A program made the translations under genes and the position numbers. Shown here piece by piece: positions 35,659-44,949 of a stretch of DNA of 64,000 nucleotides. The stretch's first letter is position 1; every line of letters begins with the position of its first letter. This DNA comes from Gammaproteobacteria bacterium (GTDB lineage: Bacteria; Pseudomonadota; Gammaproteobacteria; Pseudomonadales; JADFDG01): NCBI GenBank assembly GCA_018262975.1, contig JADFDG010000010.1:1-64000 (forward strand), written 5' to 3'. The notes below the pieces were generated by a model. It was not told the origin of the DNA, did not search any database, and saw only the letters and a list, made by a program, of their open reading frames with translations.

Positions 35659-36450
35659 ATGAAGATCCATGCATGGCTCGTCGCGCTGACGCTGGTTGCC
35701 GGTGCTGCGCAGGCCGAGGGCGAAGCCGAGGCCGCCGCGGTACCGGAAATCGCCGGTGAGGTTGCCGCGGAAGAGGCGGCCCCCTTGCTGCCCATCCCCG
35801 CGATCGGCAGCGGCCCGAACGGCCCGTTCAGCTACGCGATGGGCTTCAGCCTGGGCCAGCGCATCGCCGCCGACATCAAGGAGCTGGACGTGAGTGCCTT
35901 CCAGGAAGGCTTCCAGGAAGCCTACACCGGCGTCGCCGGCAAGCTCAGCCAGGAGCAGATGCAGCAGGTCGTGGATGAATTCCGCACCCGCTACGCCGCC
36001 GCGCAGCAGGCCGAGTTCGAGAAGCTCGCGGCCGCGAATCTTGCCGCCGGCAACGAGTTCCTCAAGAAGAACGGCAAGAAGCGTGGCGTGAAGACCACCG
36101 CCTCCGGCCTGCAGTACAAGGTGATCAACAAGGGCAAGGGCGCCAGCCCGCAGCCCACCGACCTGGTCACCGCGCACTACCACGGCACGCTGGTCGACGG
36201 CTCGGTATTCGATTCCAGCCGTGACGGCGACCCGGCGCAGTTCCCCCTCGACCGCGTCATTCCCGGCTGGAAGGAAGGCGTGCAGTTGATGAAGAAGGGC
36301 GCGAAATACCAGTTCTGGATTCCGCCGGCACTGGCCTATGGCGAGCAGGGCGTCCCGGAGGCGAACATCGGCCCCAACCAGGTGTTGTCGTTCGAGGTCG
36401 AACTGATCGACTTCGGCCCGGCGCCGGCAGCCGTTCCTACCGGCGAGTGA
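35659..36450 (+). CDS. Periplasmic FKBP-type peptidyl-prolyl isomerase (FkpA/Mip type)
   Basis: 263 residues. The signal peptide MKIHAWLVALTLVAGAAQA is followed by an acidic alanine-rich linker, an FKBP_N dimerisation helix region (FSYAMGFSLGQRIAADIKEL... QMQQVVDEFRTRY) and an FKBP domain (VTAHYHGTLVDGSVFDSS, FPLDRVIPGWKEGVQLMKKG, WIPPALAYGEQG). It catalyses proline cis-trans isomerisation and acts as a chaperone in the periplasm. GGAG lies in CAGGAGAACCCCAG before the ATG. No lipobox is present, unlike the second FKBP at 38963, with which it shares domain order. It is followed 32 nt later by dsbB, another envelope-folding gene. Confidence 0.88.
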   Translation: MKIHAWLVALTLVAGAAQAEGEAEAAAVPEIAGEVAAEEAAPLLPIPAIGSGPNGPFSYAMGFSLGQRIAADIKELDVSAFQEGFQEAYTGVAGKLSQEQMQQVVDEFRTRYAAAQQAEFEKLAAANLAAGNEFLKKNGKKRGVKTTASGLQYKVINKGKGASPQPTDLVTAHYHGTLVDGSVFDSSRDGDPAQFPLDRVIPGWKEGVQLMKKGAKYQFWIPPALAYGEQGVPEANIGPNQVLSFEVELIDFGPAPAAVPTGE

Positions 36451-36482
36451 TTCCCGCGTGATGCGAACGAGGTGACACCACC

Positions 36483-36977
36483 ATGAAGCTTCCCGGATAC
36501 CGCGTCGTCAACGTGCTGGGCCTGCTGGGCTGCCTGGTGGCGATGGGCTTTGCGCTTTACCTGCAACACGTGGTCGGTCTGGAGCCGTGCCCGCTGTGCA
36601 TCATGCAGCGGGTGGCGGTGTTTGCCGCCATGGGCGTGCTGGTGCTGGTGATCCTGCACAACCCGCGTGCGGTCGGGCAGCGCGTCTACGCGCTGTTCGG
36701 CCTGCTGGCGGCGCTGTTCGGACTGGGTGTGGCTGGCCGCCACGTGTGGCTGCAGCACCTGCCGGCCGACCAGGTGCCGGCCTGCGGGCCGGGGCTGGAA
36801 TACATGATCGACGTGTTCCCGCTGCAGGACGTGGTGTCGATGGTGCTGCGCGGTTCCGGTGAGTGCGCGACCGTGGACTGGACCTTCCTCGGCTTCAGTC
36901 TTGCCGAACTGACCTTGCTGGTGTTCGTCGGCCTGGTCGTGCTGTTCCTGTTCCAGTTGCTGCGCCAGCGCGGCTGA
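36483..36977 (+). CDS. dsbB: Disulfide bond formation protein DsbB
   Basis: 164 residues with four membrane segments. It has the quinone-side pair C36-x-x-C39 (EPCPLCIMQR) and the periplasmic-loop pair C101 and C128, the complete DsbB set. It reoxidises DsbA and passes electrons to quinone. It overlaps the downstream LrgA-like gene by 1 nt (TGATG). Its neighbour upstream is a periplasmic foldase. Confidence 0.92.
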   Translation: MKLPGYRVVNVLGLLGCLVAMGFALYLQHVVGLEPCPLCIMQRVAVFAAMGVLVLVILHNPRAVGQRVYALFGLLAALFGLGVAGRHVWLQHLPADQVPACGPGLEYMIDVFPLQDVVSMVLRGSGECATVDWTFLGFSLAELTLLVFVGLVVLFLFQLLRQRG

Positions 36978-37351
36978 TGCGCGACCTGCTGTTCGGGTTC
37001 GCCTTGCTGGTCGGCCTGCAACTGGCCGGCGAGGCGCTGGTGCGTGCACTGGCCATCCCGTTTCCCGGCGCGGTGGCCGGCATGCTGATGCTGCTGGTGC
37101 TGCTGGCGATCTTCGGCGAGCGCCTGCTGGCACGCATCGCCCGCGCCGCCGACCTGCTGCTGCGCAATCTCACCCTGTTGTTCTTCGGGCCGGTGGTGGC
37201 GCTGGTGCTCGACTACGCCGGTTTCATGCCCTGGGCCGCGCCGCTGGCGGTGGCGATCGGCATCGGTACGCCGCTGGCCATGCTGGCGCTGGCACTGGTG
37301 CTGCGCTGGAGCGTACCGCCCGAATCGCCGCGCGCGGGTGACGAGCCGTGA
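36977..37351 (+). CDS. LrgA/CidA-family membrane protein
   Basis: 124 residues, four hydrophobic segments and a typical family signature (IPFPGAVAGMLMLLVLL, LLRNLTLLFFGPVVALVLDY). The family was described as holin-like and more recently linked to transport of small carboxylates. It starts within the dsbB stop and overlaps the LrgB-like gene by 4 nt (GTGA), so the three genes are one unit. The frame is open upstream to 36863, which is dsbB shadow. Confidence 0.85.
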   Translation: MRDLLFGFALLVGLQLAGEALVRALAIPFPGAVAGMLMLLVLLAIFGERLLARIARAADLLLRNLTLLFFGPVVALVLDYAGFMPWAAPLAVAIGIGTPLAMLALALVLRWSVPPESPRAGDEP

Positions 37352-38067
37352 GCGGCGTGCTGGCAATGTTCTCTTCCGTGCCGGCGTTCCTGGTGGCCGT
37401 GGCCTGCCTCGCCGCGTGCGTGCTCGCCTACCTGCTCGGCCAGCGCCTGTGGCGGCGCCTGCATCACCATCCGCTGGCGCACCCGCTGGTTACCGCCACC
37501 ATCCCGCTGGTGGCGGTGCTGTTTGCCATCGACGTGCCGGCCGAACAATGGCGCGCCGGCACGCAACTGCTGTACTGGCTGCTCGGCCCTACCATCGTTG
37601 CCATTGCCGTGCCGGTGTACCGGCAGCGTCGCACTGTTCTGCATGCCGCGCGCCCGGTACTCATCGCCGTGGTGGTTGGCGCGATCCTGTCGCCGCTGAT
37701 CGCCATCCTGCTGGTGCTGCCGTTCGCGCCGGCGCACGAATTGCTGCTGGCGCTGGCGCCGAAATCGGTGACCTCGGCCATCGCCTTCCCGGTCGCGCAG
37801 GCGATCGGTGCCAACCCGGAACTGGCGGTGGGCATTGTCATCGTCACCGGCATCGTCGGCGGCATTGTCGCGCCGTGGGTGTTCCGTGCCGCACGCGTGC
37901 AGGACGCGCGCATCGTCGGCCTGGTGCTGGGCGTGGTGGCGCATGCGGTGGGCACCGCGCGGGCCATCGAGATGGGCCACAAGCCGGGCGCTTTCGCCGG
38001 CGTGGGCCTGGCGCTCACCGGCCTGCTGACCGCGCTGCTGTTGCCGCTGGTGGCCGCGTTGCTCTGA
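37348..38067 (+). CDS. LrgB/CidB-family membrane protein
   Basis: 239 residues, GTG start overlapping the previous stop. Several membrane segments and the family core LAPKSVTSAIAFPVAQAIGANPELA, then GIVGGIVAPWVF and GHKPGAFAGVGLALTGLLTALLLP, match LrgB/CidB and plant PLGG1. It works with the LrgA-like protein, perhaps in glycolate/pyruvate-type transport or membrane lysis control. The convergent rlmA gene ends 23 nt after it. Confidence 0.87.
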   Translation: MSGVLAMFSSVPAFLVAVACLAACVLAYLLGQRLWRRLHHHPLAHPLVTATIPLVAVLFAIDVPAEQWRAGTQLLYWLLGPTIVAIAVPVYRQRRTVLHAARPVLIAVVVGAILSPLIAILLVLPFAPAHELLLALAPKSVTSAIAFPVAQAIGANPELAVGIVIVTGIVGGIVAPWVFRAARVQDARIVGLVLGVVAHAVGTARAIEMGHKPGAFAGVGLALTGLLTALLLPLVAALL

Positions 38068-38090
38068 CCCGCGGGCGGGACGCGAGCCCT

Positions 38091-38900
38091 TCAGTCGCCT
38101 TGTGCGAGGCGGAACAACTGCACGGTGAACGCGGCATCCGTGGTGAAGCTGTCCAGCCCCGCCAGCGCCTCGCGTTTGGCCGCCGTGGCGCGCCACGCGT
38201 AGGGCGTCATGGTCAGCAGGTTGGCCAGCGCGGCGCCGTCCAGTTGCAGCGGGAAGCCCACGGCCTGCTGCTGCACGCGGGTGAAGTGCGGCGCCAGGCT
38301 GGCGACGAATTTTTCCGGTGCGTGCTCACGCACTTCGTCGAACAGCGCCGCGCGCAGCGACCACAGGTGCCGCGCCGCCGGCGTGGCCACCAGCAGGTGG
38401 CCGCCGGGCACCAGCACGCGGGCGATTTCCGCGGCGGGCAGCGGGCTGAACAGGCTGGTCACCACGTCGACGCTGGCATCGGCCAGCGGCAGGCGCGCCG
38501 CCGACGCCACCAGCCAGGTGGCGCGTGGGTCACGCTTCGCCGCCAGGCGCACCGCCTCCTTCGCGATATCCAGCCCGACCACCCGCGGCACCACGTCGCA
38601 CAGCGCGGTGGTGTACCAGCCCTCGCCGCAGCCGATGTCCAGCAGCGTGTGCGCCGCCAGCGGTTGCAGCATGGCCGTCACCGCCGCGCGCAGCGGCAGG
38701 TAGTGGCCGGCCTCGAGGAAATCGCGCCGCGCGCGCACCATGGCGTCGTTGTCGCCCGGCGCGCGGGACTTCTTGTGCTGCACCGGCAGCAGGTTCAGGT
38801 AGCCCTCGCGCGCCTCGTCGAAGGCGTGGCCTTGCGGGCAGCGCCAGCTGCGATCGGTGCGGGTGAGCGGGGATTGGCAGAGCGGGCAGGTGAGGTGCAT
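38091..38900 (-). CDS. rlmA: 23S rRNA guanine-N1 methyltransferase RlmA
   Basis: 269 residues. The N-terminal zinc site MHLTCPLCQSPLTR... RCPQGHAFD is followed by REGYLNLLPVQ and a SAM-binding motif LLDIGCGEGWYT, the RlmA arrangement. It methylates G745 of 23S rRNA. The start MHLTC at 38900 fits the family; a GTG at 38912 would add four residues. It lies downstream of the terminator of the FKBP lipoprotein gene, so it should have its own promoter. Confidence 0.85.
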   Translation of the reverse strand: MHLTCPLCQSPLTRTDRSWRCPQGHAFDEAREGYLNLLPVQHKKSRAPGDNDAMVRARRDFLEAGHYLPLRAAVTAMLQPLAAHTLLDIGCGEGWYTTALCDVVPRVVGLDIAKEAVRLAAKRDPRATWLVASAARLPLADASVDVVTSLFSPLPAAEIARVLVPGGHLLVATPAARHLWSLRAALFDEVREHAPEKFVASLAPHFTRVQQQAVGFPLQLDGAALANLLTMTPYAWRATAAKREALAGLDSFTTDAAFTVQLFRLAQGD

Positions 38901-38910
38901 GGGTCCGGCC

Positions 38911-38944
38911 ACAAAAAAGAAAGGCCGGTGCGTGACCGGCCTTT
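38911..38944 (-). terminator. Rho-independent terminator of the FKBP lipoprotein gene
   Basis: AAAGGCCGGT (38920-38929), loop GCGTG, ACCGGCCTTT (38935-38944). On the minus strand the stem is followed by TCTTTTTTGT, and it stands 18 nt past the stop of the FKBP gene. Confidence 0.9.
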
Positions 38945-38962
38945 CGATACCAACGCAGGGTC

Positions 38963-39655
<693 letters not shown>

Positions 39656-39820
39656 GTCCCCTCCGGTCGGGTCGCCCGCGGGCGGCCCGGGTATGGAATA
39701 GCGTTGAGTGTCCTGTTCCGGTGCGCACGGGATGCCGTCCGGAACGCGGCATTCTACCTGTTTCAGGTGGCCATGCACGCGCATCGCTGAGCCAGGTCAA
39801 CGGGTCATGCTGCTCACATC

Positions 39821-39848
39821 TTGAACTGCCACGCGGTTTGCCTACACT
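39821..39848 (+). promoter_or_regulatory. Sigma-70 promoter of the histone-like gene
   Basis: TTGAAC (39821-39826) and TACACT (39843-39848), 16-nt spacer, with a predicted leader of about 40 nt. It is one of the best -35/-10 pairs in the window. Confidence 0.6.
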
Positions 39849-39895
39849 GTGAGCGCCCGCTCGCCCTCGAGAGCCCCCACAGGAAGGACACGGCC

Positions 39896-40633
39896 ATGGC
39901 CAAGAAAGCGAAAAAAGCGAAGAAAGCCCCGATTACCGTCAAGAAACTGAAGGCCGAGGCCAAGAGCCTGGGCAACAAGCTGCTGAAGGCGATCGACAAG
40001 GAAATCGCCGATGCCAACAAGTTCGTCACCAAGGTGACCAAGGACATCAAGGCCGCCGCCAAGCACGAAAAGGCGACCATGAAGAAGATCAAGGCCGCCG
40101 AGACCAAGGCGTCCAAGAGCAATAACGCTGCTGCCAAGAAGGAAGTCGAGAAGGCCCGCAAGGCCGCCTCCGAAGCCTTTGCCGCCGCCGCGCACGCCGC
40201 CGAGAAGCTGGCTGCCGCCAACCAGGCCCTGGCCAAGACCAAGGTGGCCCAGTTCGCCGAGGCCGTGGTGGAGCGCGCCGAGAAGGCCGTGAAGGGTGGC
40301 AAGAAGGCCGCCAAGCCGAAGGCCGCCAAGAAAGCCGCGAAGAAGGCTGCCAAGCCGGCCAAGGTCGCCAAGACCGCCAAGGCCAAGGCGAAGAAGGCGG
40401 TGAAGGCCGTCGAGAAAGCCGTGAAGAAGACCGCCACCAAGGCGAAGAAGGCCGCCAAGAAGGCCGAGGCCAAGGTCGAGAAAGCGGTAGGCGTCGCGCC
40501 GGCCGCCAAGCCGAAGAAGCCGAAGGCCCCGCGCAAGCCGAAGGCCCCGAAGGCGGCCGCTCCGGCCCCGGTAGCCGCCCCGGCTCCGGTCGAGGCGCCG
40601 CGCGAGGTGTTCAACCCGGAAAGCGACGCCTGA
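39896..40633 (+). CDS. Histone H1-like, lysine/alanine-rich DNA-binding protein
   Basis: 245 residues. Residues 1-100 are a charged helical region (KKLKAEAKSLGNKLLKAIDK) with coiled-coil character. The rest is Lys/Ala/Pro repeats such as KKAAKPKAAKKAAKKAAKPA, ending in an acidic tip. Such tails occur in AlgP, HC1-like and other bacterial H1-like proteins, which condense DNA or act on gene expression. A strong ribosome binding site (AGGAAGGA) and clean terminator suggest high monocistronic expression. The highly biased composition creates a long open frame on the other strand, which is not a gene. Confidence 0.75.
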   Translation: MAKKAKKAKKAPITVKKLKAEAKSLGNKLLKAIDKEIADANKFVTKVTKDIKAAAKHEKATMKKIKAAETKASKSNNAAAKKEVEKARKAASEAFAAAAHAAEKLAAANQALAKTKVAQFAEAVVERAEKAVKGGKKAAKPKAAKKAAKKAAKPAKVAKTAKAKAKKAVKAVEKAVKKTATKAKKAAKKAEAKVEKAVGVAPAAKPKKPKAPRKPKAPKAAAPAPVAAPAPVEAPREVFNPESDA

Positions 40634-40655
40634 TACGGCGCGTTCCGGCAAGCGG

Positions 40656-40686
40656 AAAGGGCGGCCTCGTGCCGCCCTTTTTCTTT
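40656..40686 (+). terminator. Rho-independent terminator of the histone-like gene
   Basis: AAAGGGCGGC, loop CTCGT, GCCGCCCTTT, followed by TTCTTT. It starts 23 nt after the stop codon. Confidence 0.92.
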
Positions 40687-40698
40687 GCGCTTCAACAA

Positions 40699-40722
40699 TC
40701 GGGGGCATGGCCCCCTCGCTAC
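40699..40722 (-). repeat. Single GTAG-REP unit (inverted)
   Basis: It reads GTAGCGAG then GGGGGC-CAT-GCCCCC then GA on the minus strand. It lies between the terminator and the convergent TIGR02444 gene. Confidence 0.85.
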
Positions 40723-40742
40723 AGACGGGCGGGAAGGCGTGG

Positions 40743-41228
40743 TCAGGGCGGGGTGAGCAGCCGGCCGAGGTTCTCGGCGGCGGCGTAGGCGGCGTCCGGC
40801 AGGTGCTCGCCGTGGGCGTCCACCATCAGGTCCATGTTGCGCGGCAGCGCGTCCTCGGCGTTCCACAGGGCACGGCCGCGCAGCACCGCGCAGGCCTCGT
40901 CCAGCAGGCCGCGCTCGATGGCCAGTTCCAGCAGCTTGGCCTGCTGGTAGGCCTCGTCATCGGTGTCGCGCAGGCCGCGGCGGGCGGCGCGCAGCGGCAC
41001 CAGCACCCCGTAGTGCCAGCGCGGCACCAGTGCCCGCAGTGACGGCAGGGCTGCCTCGTGGATGGCGATGCCGCGCTGCCCCACCGCCACGGCCAGCAGC
41101 AGCAGGGTGACGCACAGTCCGTAGCTGTCCTGCACCCGCAGGCAACGTGCGATCACGCCCTCGCGGGCGTACATCTGGCAGATCTCGTCCCAGAGGACGT
41201 CGTTGTCGGGGAAGGGGTTGCGGCTCAT
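40743..41228 (-). CDS. TIGR02444 (DUF2390) family protein
   Basis: 161 residues, helical, no signal peptide. WDEICQMYAREGVIARCLRVQD and the following AHLLLLAV-like segment fit the TIGR02444 family, a conserved proteobacterial protein of unknown function that often adjoins the ABC-F gene yheS. That neighbour is present here, divergently, 95 nt away. Start ATG at 41228 (MSRNPFPDND); the frame is open upstream to 41321 but without support. Confidence 0.75.
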   Translation of the reverse strand: MSRNPFPDNDVLWDEICQMYAREGVIARCLRVQDSYGLCVTLLLLAVAVGQRGIAIHEAALPSLRALVPRWHYGVLVPLRAARRGLRDTDDEAYQQAKLLELAIERGLLDEACAVLRGRALWNAEDALPRNMDLMVDAHGEHLPDAAYAAAENLGRLLTPP

Positions 41229-41323
41229 GGGGGCGCACCGTAGCACGGAACCGGGAGCCGCGCGCCGGGGTGCGGTCGGGTAAACTGCGCGCCCGTCAGC
41301 CCGCCACCTCCCCCGCCGCACCG

Positions 41324-43216
41324 ATGATCCGCTTCCGCAACCTCCGCCTGGCCCGCAACGGCCGCACCCTCATCGAAGGCGCCGAATTCGCGCTGCACCA
41401 CGGCTGGCACGTGGGCCTGACCGGCCGCAACGGCGCCGGCAAGTCCACGCTGTTCTCGCTGCTCAAGGGCGAGATCGGCCCCGACCAGGGCGACCTGGAG
41501 CGGCCGCGTGACTGGATCGTCTCGCACATGGCCCAGGAAGTGGCGGCGCTGCAGCGCCCGGCCATCGAGTTCGTGATCGACGGCGACGTGGAGCTGCGCG
41601 TGCTGGAGGCCGAGCTCGCCCAGGTCGAGCTGACCGACGACTACGATCGCATGGCGAAGCTGCACGAGAAGATCGCCGACGCCGACGGCTACACCGTGCG
41701 CGCCCGCGCCGCGCGCGTGCTGGACGGCCTGGGATTCGCGCCCTCCGACCACGAGCGCCCGGTGGCGGATTTCTCCGGCGGCTGGCGCGTGCGCCTGAAC
41801 CTCGCGCACACGCTGATGCGCCGCGCCGACCTGCTGCTGCTCGACGAACCGACCAACCACCTCGACCTCGACGCGATCATCTGGCTGGAGAACTGGCTGA
41901 AGAAATACGAGGGCACGCTGTTCGTGGTCTCGCACGACCGCGACTTCCTCGACTCGGTGGTGGGTCACATCGTCCACCTCGAGCAGCAGAAGGCCACGCT
42001 GTACACCGGCAACTACTCGCAGTTCGAGCGCCAGCGCGCCGAGAAGCTGATGCAGCAGCAGGCCGCCTACGTGCAGCAGCAGGCCAAGGTCGCGCACATG
42101 CAGGAGTTCGTGGCGCGCTTCGGCGCCAAGGCCTCCAAGGCCAAGCAGGCGCAGAGCCGCCTGAAGGCGCTGGAGCGCCTCACCATCATCGCGCCGGCGC
42201 ACGTGGATTCGCCGTTCGACTTCCACTTCTCCCCTGCGCAGAACCTCACCAGCCCGCTGCTGCGCATCGACGAGGCCGACCTCGGCTACGGCGACCGCAC
42301 CGTGCTGGGCAACGTCAACGTCGAGCTCACGCCCGATTCGCGCATCGGTTTGCTCGGCCGCAACGGCGCCGGCAAGTCCACGCTGATCAAGGCGCTGGTC
42401 GGCGACCTGGCGCTGCTGAGCGGCGAGCGGCTGATGGCGGAGAAATGCCGTATCGGTTACTTCGCGCAGCACCAGGTGGACTCGCTGGACCTCAAGGCCA
42501 GCCCGCTGTTGCTGATGCAGCGCATCGCCCCGCGCGTGCGCGAGGTGGACCTGCGCAGCTACCTCGGCGGCTTCGATTTCCACGGTGATGCAGCGCTCAC
42601 GCCCTGCGGCCAGTTCTCCGGCGGCGAGAAGTCGCGGCTGGCGCTGGCGATGATCGTCTGGCAGAAGCCCAACGTGCTGCTGCTCGACGAACCGACCAAC
42701 CACCTCGACCTGGAAATGCGCGAGGCGCTCACCGAGGCACTGCAGGAATTCGACGGCGCACTGGTGGTGGTCTCGCACGACCGCCACCTGCTGCGCGCCA
42801 CCGTCGACACGCTGCTGCTGGTCGACAATGGAGAGGTCAGCGAATTCAAGGACGACCTCGACGGCTACGCCAAGTGGCTGGACAGCCAGCGCTCCGACAC
42901 GCGCCCGTCGGCGGCACGCGCGCCCGAGCCGGAGAAGCCGGCGGCGGTCGCCGTCGCGCCGGCGGCAAAGCCCGGCTTCGTCTCGCGCGATCTCAAGAAG
43001 GCGCAGAAGGCGGTGGCCGACCTGGAAACGCGCCTGGCCACCCTGCAGACCGAGCGCGAGCAGGTGGAGGCGAAACTGTCGGCCGGCGACATCTACACCC
43101 CGGCGAAAAAGGCGCAACTGGACGGGTTGCTCGCCGATCGTGCGCGCATCGGCGCGCTGATTGACGACGCCGAAGCGAAGCTGCTCGAGGCCATGGAAGC
43201 CCTCGAACGCCTGTAG
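41324..43216 (+). CDS. yheS: ABC-F family ATPase YheS
   Basis: 630 residues, two ATP-binding cassettes. Walker A GRNGAGKST occurs at about 35 and 343; signatures FSGGWRVRL and FSGGEKSRLALA, and two LLLDEPTNHLDL Walker B motifs, are intact. There is no membrane domain. A linker with KLMQQQAAYVQQQ and a C-terminal coiled coil complete the YheS/Uup plan. ABC-F proteins act on the ribosome to resolve stalled translation. The stop codon TAG (43214-43216) lies in the GTAG of a REP element. Confidence 0.9.
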   Translation: MIRFRNLRLARNGRTLIEGAEFALHHGWHVGLTGRNGAGKSTLFSLLKGEIGPDQGDLERPRDWIVSHMAQEVAALQRPAIEFVIDGDVELRVLEAELAQVELTDDYDRMAKLHEKIADADGYTVRARAARVLDGLGFAPSDHERPVADFSGGWRVRLNLAHTLMRRADLLLLDEPTNHLDLDAIIWLENWLKKYEGTLFVVSHDRDFLDSVVGHIVHLEQQKATLYTGNYSQFERQRAEKLMQQQAAYVQQQAKVAHMQEFVARFGAKASKAKQAQSRLKALERLTIIAPAHVDSPFDFHFSPAQNLTSPLLRIDEADLGYGDRTVLGNVNVELTPDSRIGLLGRNGAGKSTLIKALVGDLALLSGERLMAEKCRIGYFAQHQVDSLDLKASPLLLMQRIAPRVREVDLRSYLGGFDFHGDAALTPCGQFSGGEKSRLALAMIVWQKPNVLLLDEPTNHLDLEMREALTEALQEFDGALVVVSHDRHLLRATVDTLLLVDNGEVSEFKDDLDGYAKWLDSQRSDTRPSAARAPEPEKPAAVAVAPAAKPGFVSRDLKKAQKAVADLETRLATLQTEREQVEAKLSAGDIYTPAKKAQLDGLLADRARIGALIDDAEAKLLEAMEALERL

Positions 43217-43236
43217 CGAGGGGGCCATGCCCCCGA
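43213..43236 (+). repeat. Single GTAG-REP unit overlapping the yheS stop
   Basis: GTAGCGAG then GGGGGC-CAT-GCCCCC then GA. The last yheS codon ends one base before GTAG's G, so TAG of the repeat terminates translation. The unit ends immediately before the -10 of the carbonic anhydrase gene. Confidence 0.9.
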
Positions 43237-43242
43237 TACAAT
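43237..43242 (+). promoter_or_regulatory. -10 element of can, implying a leaderless mRNA
   Basis: TACAAT directly follows the REP unit and ends 8 nt before the ATG at 43251, the same spacing as at gshA. A -35 would fall inside the REP. Confidence 0.4.
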
Positions 43243-43250
43243 CTCCGCCC

Positions 43251-43874
43251 ATGAAACCGCTGAACCGACTCCTCGAAGGCAACTCCCGCTGGTCCGAGCG
43301 CATGCGCACGGAGCACCCGGATTTCTTTGGCAAGCTCGCGGTGCAGCAGGCGCCGGAGTACCTGTGGATCGGCTGCTCCGACAGCCGCGTGCCCGCCAAC
43401 GAGATCGTCGACCTTTTGCCGGGCGAGATCTTCGTGCACCGCAACGTCGCCAACATCGTCGTGCACACCGACTTCAACTGCCTGTCGGTGCTGCAATACG
43501 CGGTGGAAGTGCTCAAGGTGAAGCACATCATGGTGGTGGGCCATTACGGTTGCGGCGGTGTGCGCGCCGCGCTGCAGCCGCAGAACCTCGGCCTGATCGA
43601 CAACTGGCTGCGCAACATCCGCGACATCGCCGTGAAGCACCACGAGGAGCTGCAGGCCCTCGACGAGGCGGCGCGCATGGACCGCCTGTGCGAACTGAAC
43701 GTGATCGAGCAGGTGCTCAACGTCTGCCACACCACCATCGTCCAGAACGCCTGGGCGCGCGGCCAGCCGCTGGCGGTGCATGGCTGGGCCTACCGGCTCT
43801 CCGATGGCCGGGTGAATGACCTGGGCGTGAGCTTCGAGAGCCTCGAGCAGGTGCGCGAGGAATACCAGATCTGA
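43251..43874 (+). CDS. can: Beta-class carbonic anhydrase
   Basis: 207 residues. Zinc ligands C42 (with D44 and R46 of CSDSR), H98 and C101 (VGHYGCGG) are all present. PLNRLLEGNSRWSERM to the end tracks E. coli Can closely, which fixes the start. It interconverts CO2 and bicarbonate for carboxylation reactions. No ribosome binding site is visible, in keeping with the predicted leaderless transcript. A GNAT gene follows after 17 nt. Confidence 0.92.
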   Translation: MKPLNRLLEGNSRWSERMRTEHPDFFGKLAVQQAPEYLWIGCSDSRVPANEIVDLLPGEIFVHRNVANIVVHTDFNCLSVLQYAVEVLKVKHIMVVGHYGCGGVRAALQPQNLGLIDNWLRNIRDIAVKHHEELQALDEAARMDRLCELNVIEQVLNVCHTTIVQNAWARGQPLAVHGWAYRLSDGRVNDLGVSFESLEQVREEYQI

Positions 43875-43891
43875 ATCCCGCGGGAGATGGC

Positions 43892-44458
43892 ATGGACGCC
43901 GGTCAGCAGGACTTCACGCACTACCACGTCACCGAGCAACTGCTGGATGGCCGCGACGTGGTGATCCGCGCCGTCACGCCGGCCGATCGCGACGCCTTGC
44001 GCGACGGTTTTGCCCGCCTGTCACCTGATTCGGTCTACGCGCGCTTCATGGCCGCGCGCCGCGCGCTCTCCGACGCGGAACTCCACCACTACACCCACCC
44101 CGACTTCGATCTCCACGCGGCCATCGGTGCCGAAGTTCTGGAAGACGGCCGCCTGCAGGCGGCGGGCGTGGCGCGCTGGATGCGCGGTACCGGCGACGAT
44201 GCCGCCGAATTCGCGGTGACCGTCGATGACGCGCATCACGGCCTCGGCATCGGCACGCTGCTGATGAAGCACCTGGTGTTGATCGCCCGGGCGCGCGGGC
44301 TGGCGCGACTGACGGGCACCGTGCTGGCCGGCAACCACGACATGCTTGTGCTGGTCGATCACCTCGATGCGATCGCCGGCGTGTCACACCACGCGCACCG
44401 CGACGACGGTACCGTCACCGTGGTGATCGAGCTGCAGGCGGGCAGTCAGTACAGGTAG
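43892..44458 (+). CDS. GNAT-family N-acetyltransferase
   Basis: 188 residues. The acetyl-CoA-binding loop HHGLGIGTLLMKHL (about 115-128) and the preceding beta-strand FAVTVDDA are those of GNAT enzymes; RDVVIRAVTPADRDALRDGF at the N-terminus is the usual first strand and helix. The acceptor is unknown. It resembles the GNAT domain that ends protein-acetyltransferase (Pat-like) proteins. GGGAG precedes the ATG. It probably shares a transcript with can and overlaps the convergent thioesterase by 13 nt. Confidence 0.8.
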   Translation: MDAGQQDFTHYHVTEQLLDGRDVVIRAVTPADRDALRDGFARLSPDSVYARFMAARRALSDAELHHYTHPDFDLHAAIGAEVLEDGRLQAAGVARWMRGTGDDAAEFAVTVDDAHHGLGIGTLLMKHLVLIARARGLARLTGTVLAGNHDMLVLVDHLDAIAGVSHHAHRDDGTVTVVIELQAGSQYR

Positions 44459-44898
44459 GTGCCGGTGGCGGCGGCGATCAGGTCGCCCTCGTCGTTGTGC
44501 ATCTCCATGCGCGTGACGATCACCTTGTTGCCGGCACGCAGCACGCGTCCTTCCACCACGAACCAGTTGCCGCGCCCGGGCTTCAGGAAGTCCACGCGCA
44601 TGTCCAGCGTGCCGAGGTTGGCCAGCCGGCGCAGGCGCTCGGCGCCGTCCAGGCCGTGCATGCGCTCGCCGGCCGCCAGCGTGGAGATCGCGCCGCCGAT
44701 GGTGTCCAGTACGCTGGACGTCACGCCGCCGTGCAGGATGCGGTGCACCACGTTGCCCATCAGGTCCGGGCGCATCTCGAAGCGCGCCCGGCAGCGCTCG
44801 GCGCTGGCCGACTCCATGCGCAGGCCGATCAACCGGTTGAACGGGGCGCCATCGAACTGGGTCATCAGCGCGTCGAGCAGGGTGGAGTTGTTTTCCAT
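44446..44898 (-). CDS. yigI: YigI-type acyl-CoA thioesterase (hot-dog)
   Basis: 150 residues. ILHGGVTSSVLDTIGGAIS, LGTLDMRVDFLKPGRG and VLRAGNKVIVTRMEMHND follow E. coli YigI almost motif for motif, and the family hydrolyses medium/long acyl-CoA. Start ATG at 44898 (MENNSTLLD); a GTG at 44931 is possible. Its 3' end overlaps the GNAT gene tail to tail. Confidence 0.8.
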   Translation of the reverse strand: MENNSTLLDALMTQFDGAPFNRLIGLRMESASAERCRARFEMRPDLMGNVVHRILHGGVTSSVLDTIGGAISTLAAGERMHGLDGAERLRRLANLGTLDMRVDFLKPGRGNWFVVEGRVLRAGNKVIVTRMEMHNDEGDLIAAATGTYLY

Positions 44899-44949
44899 GG
44901 GCAATCTGCGGATGATCGGGGCAGTCTTCACAGCAACGGAAGGTGCGCC

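Noticed and set aside
39814-40866. Phe/Ala/Gly-rich minus-strand frame opposite the histone-like gene
   Set aside because: Produced by reading Lys/Ala codons backwards; the plus-strand frame has a promoter, ribosome binding site and terminator.
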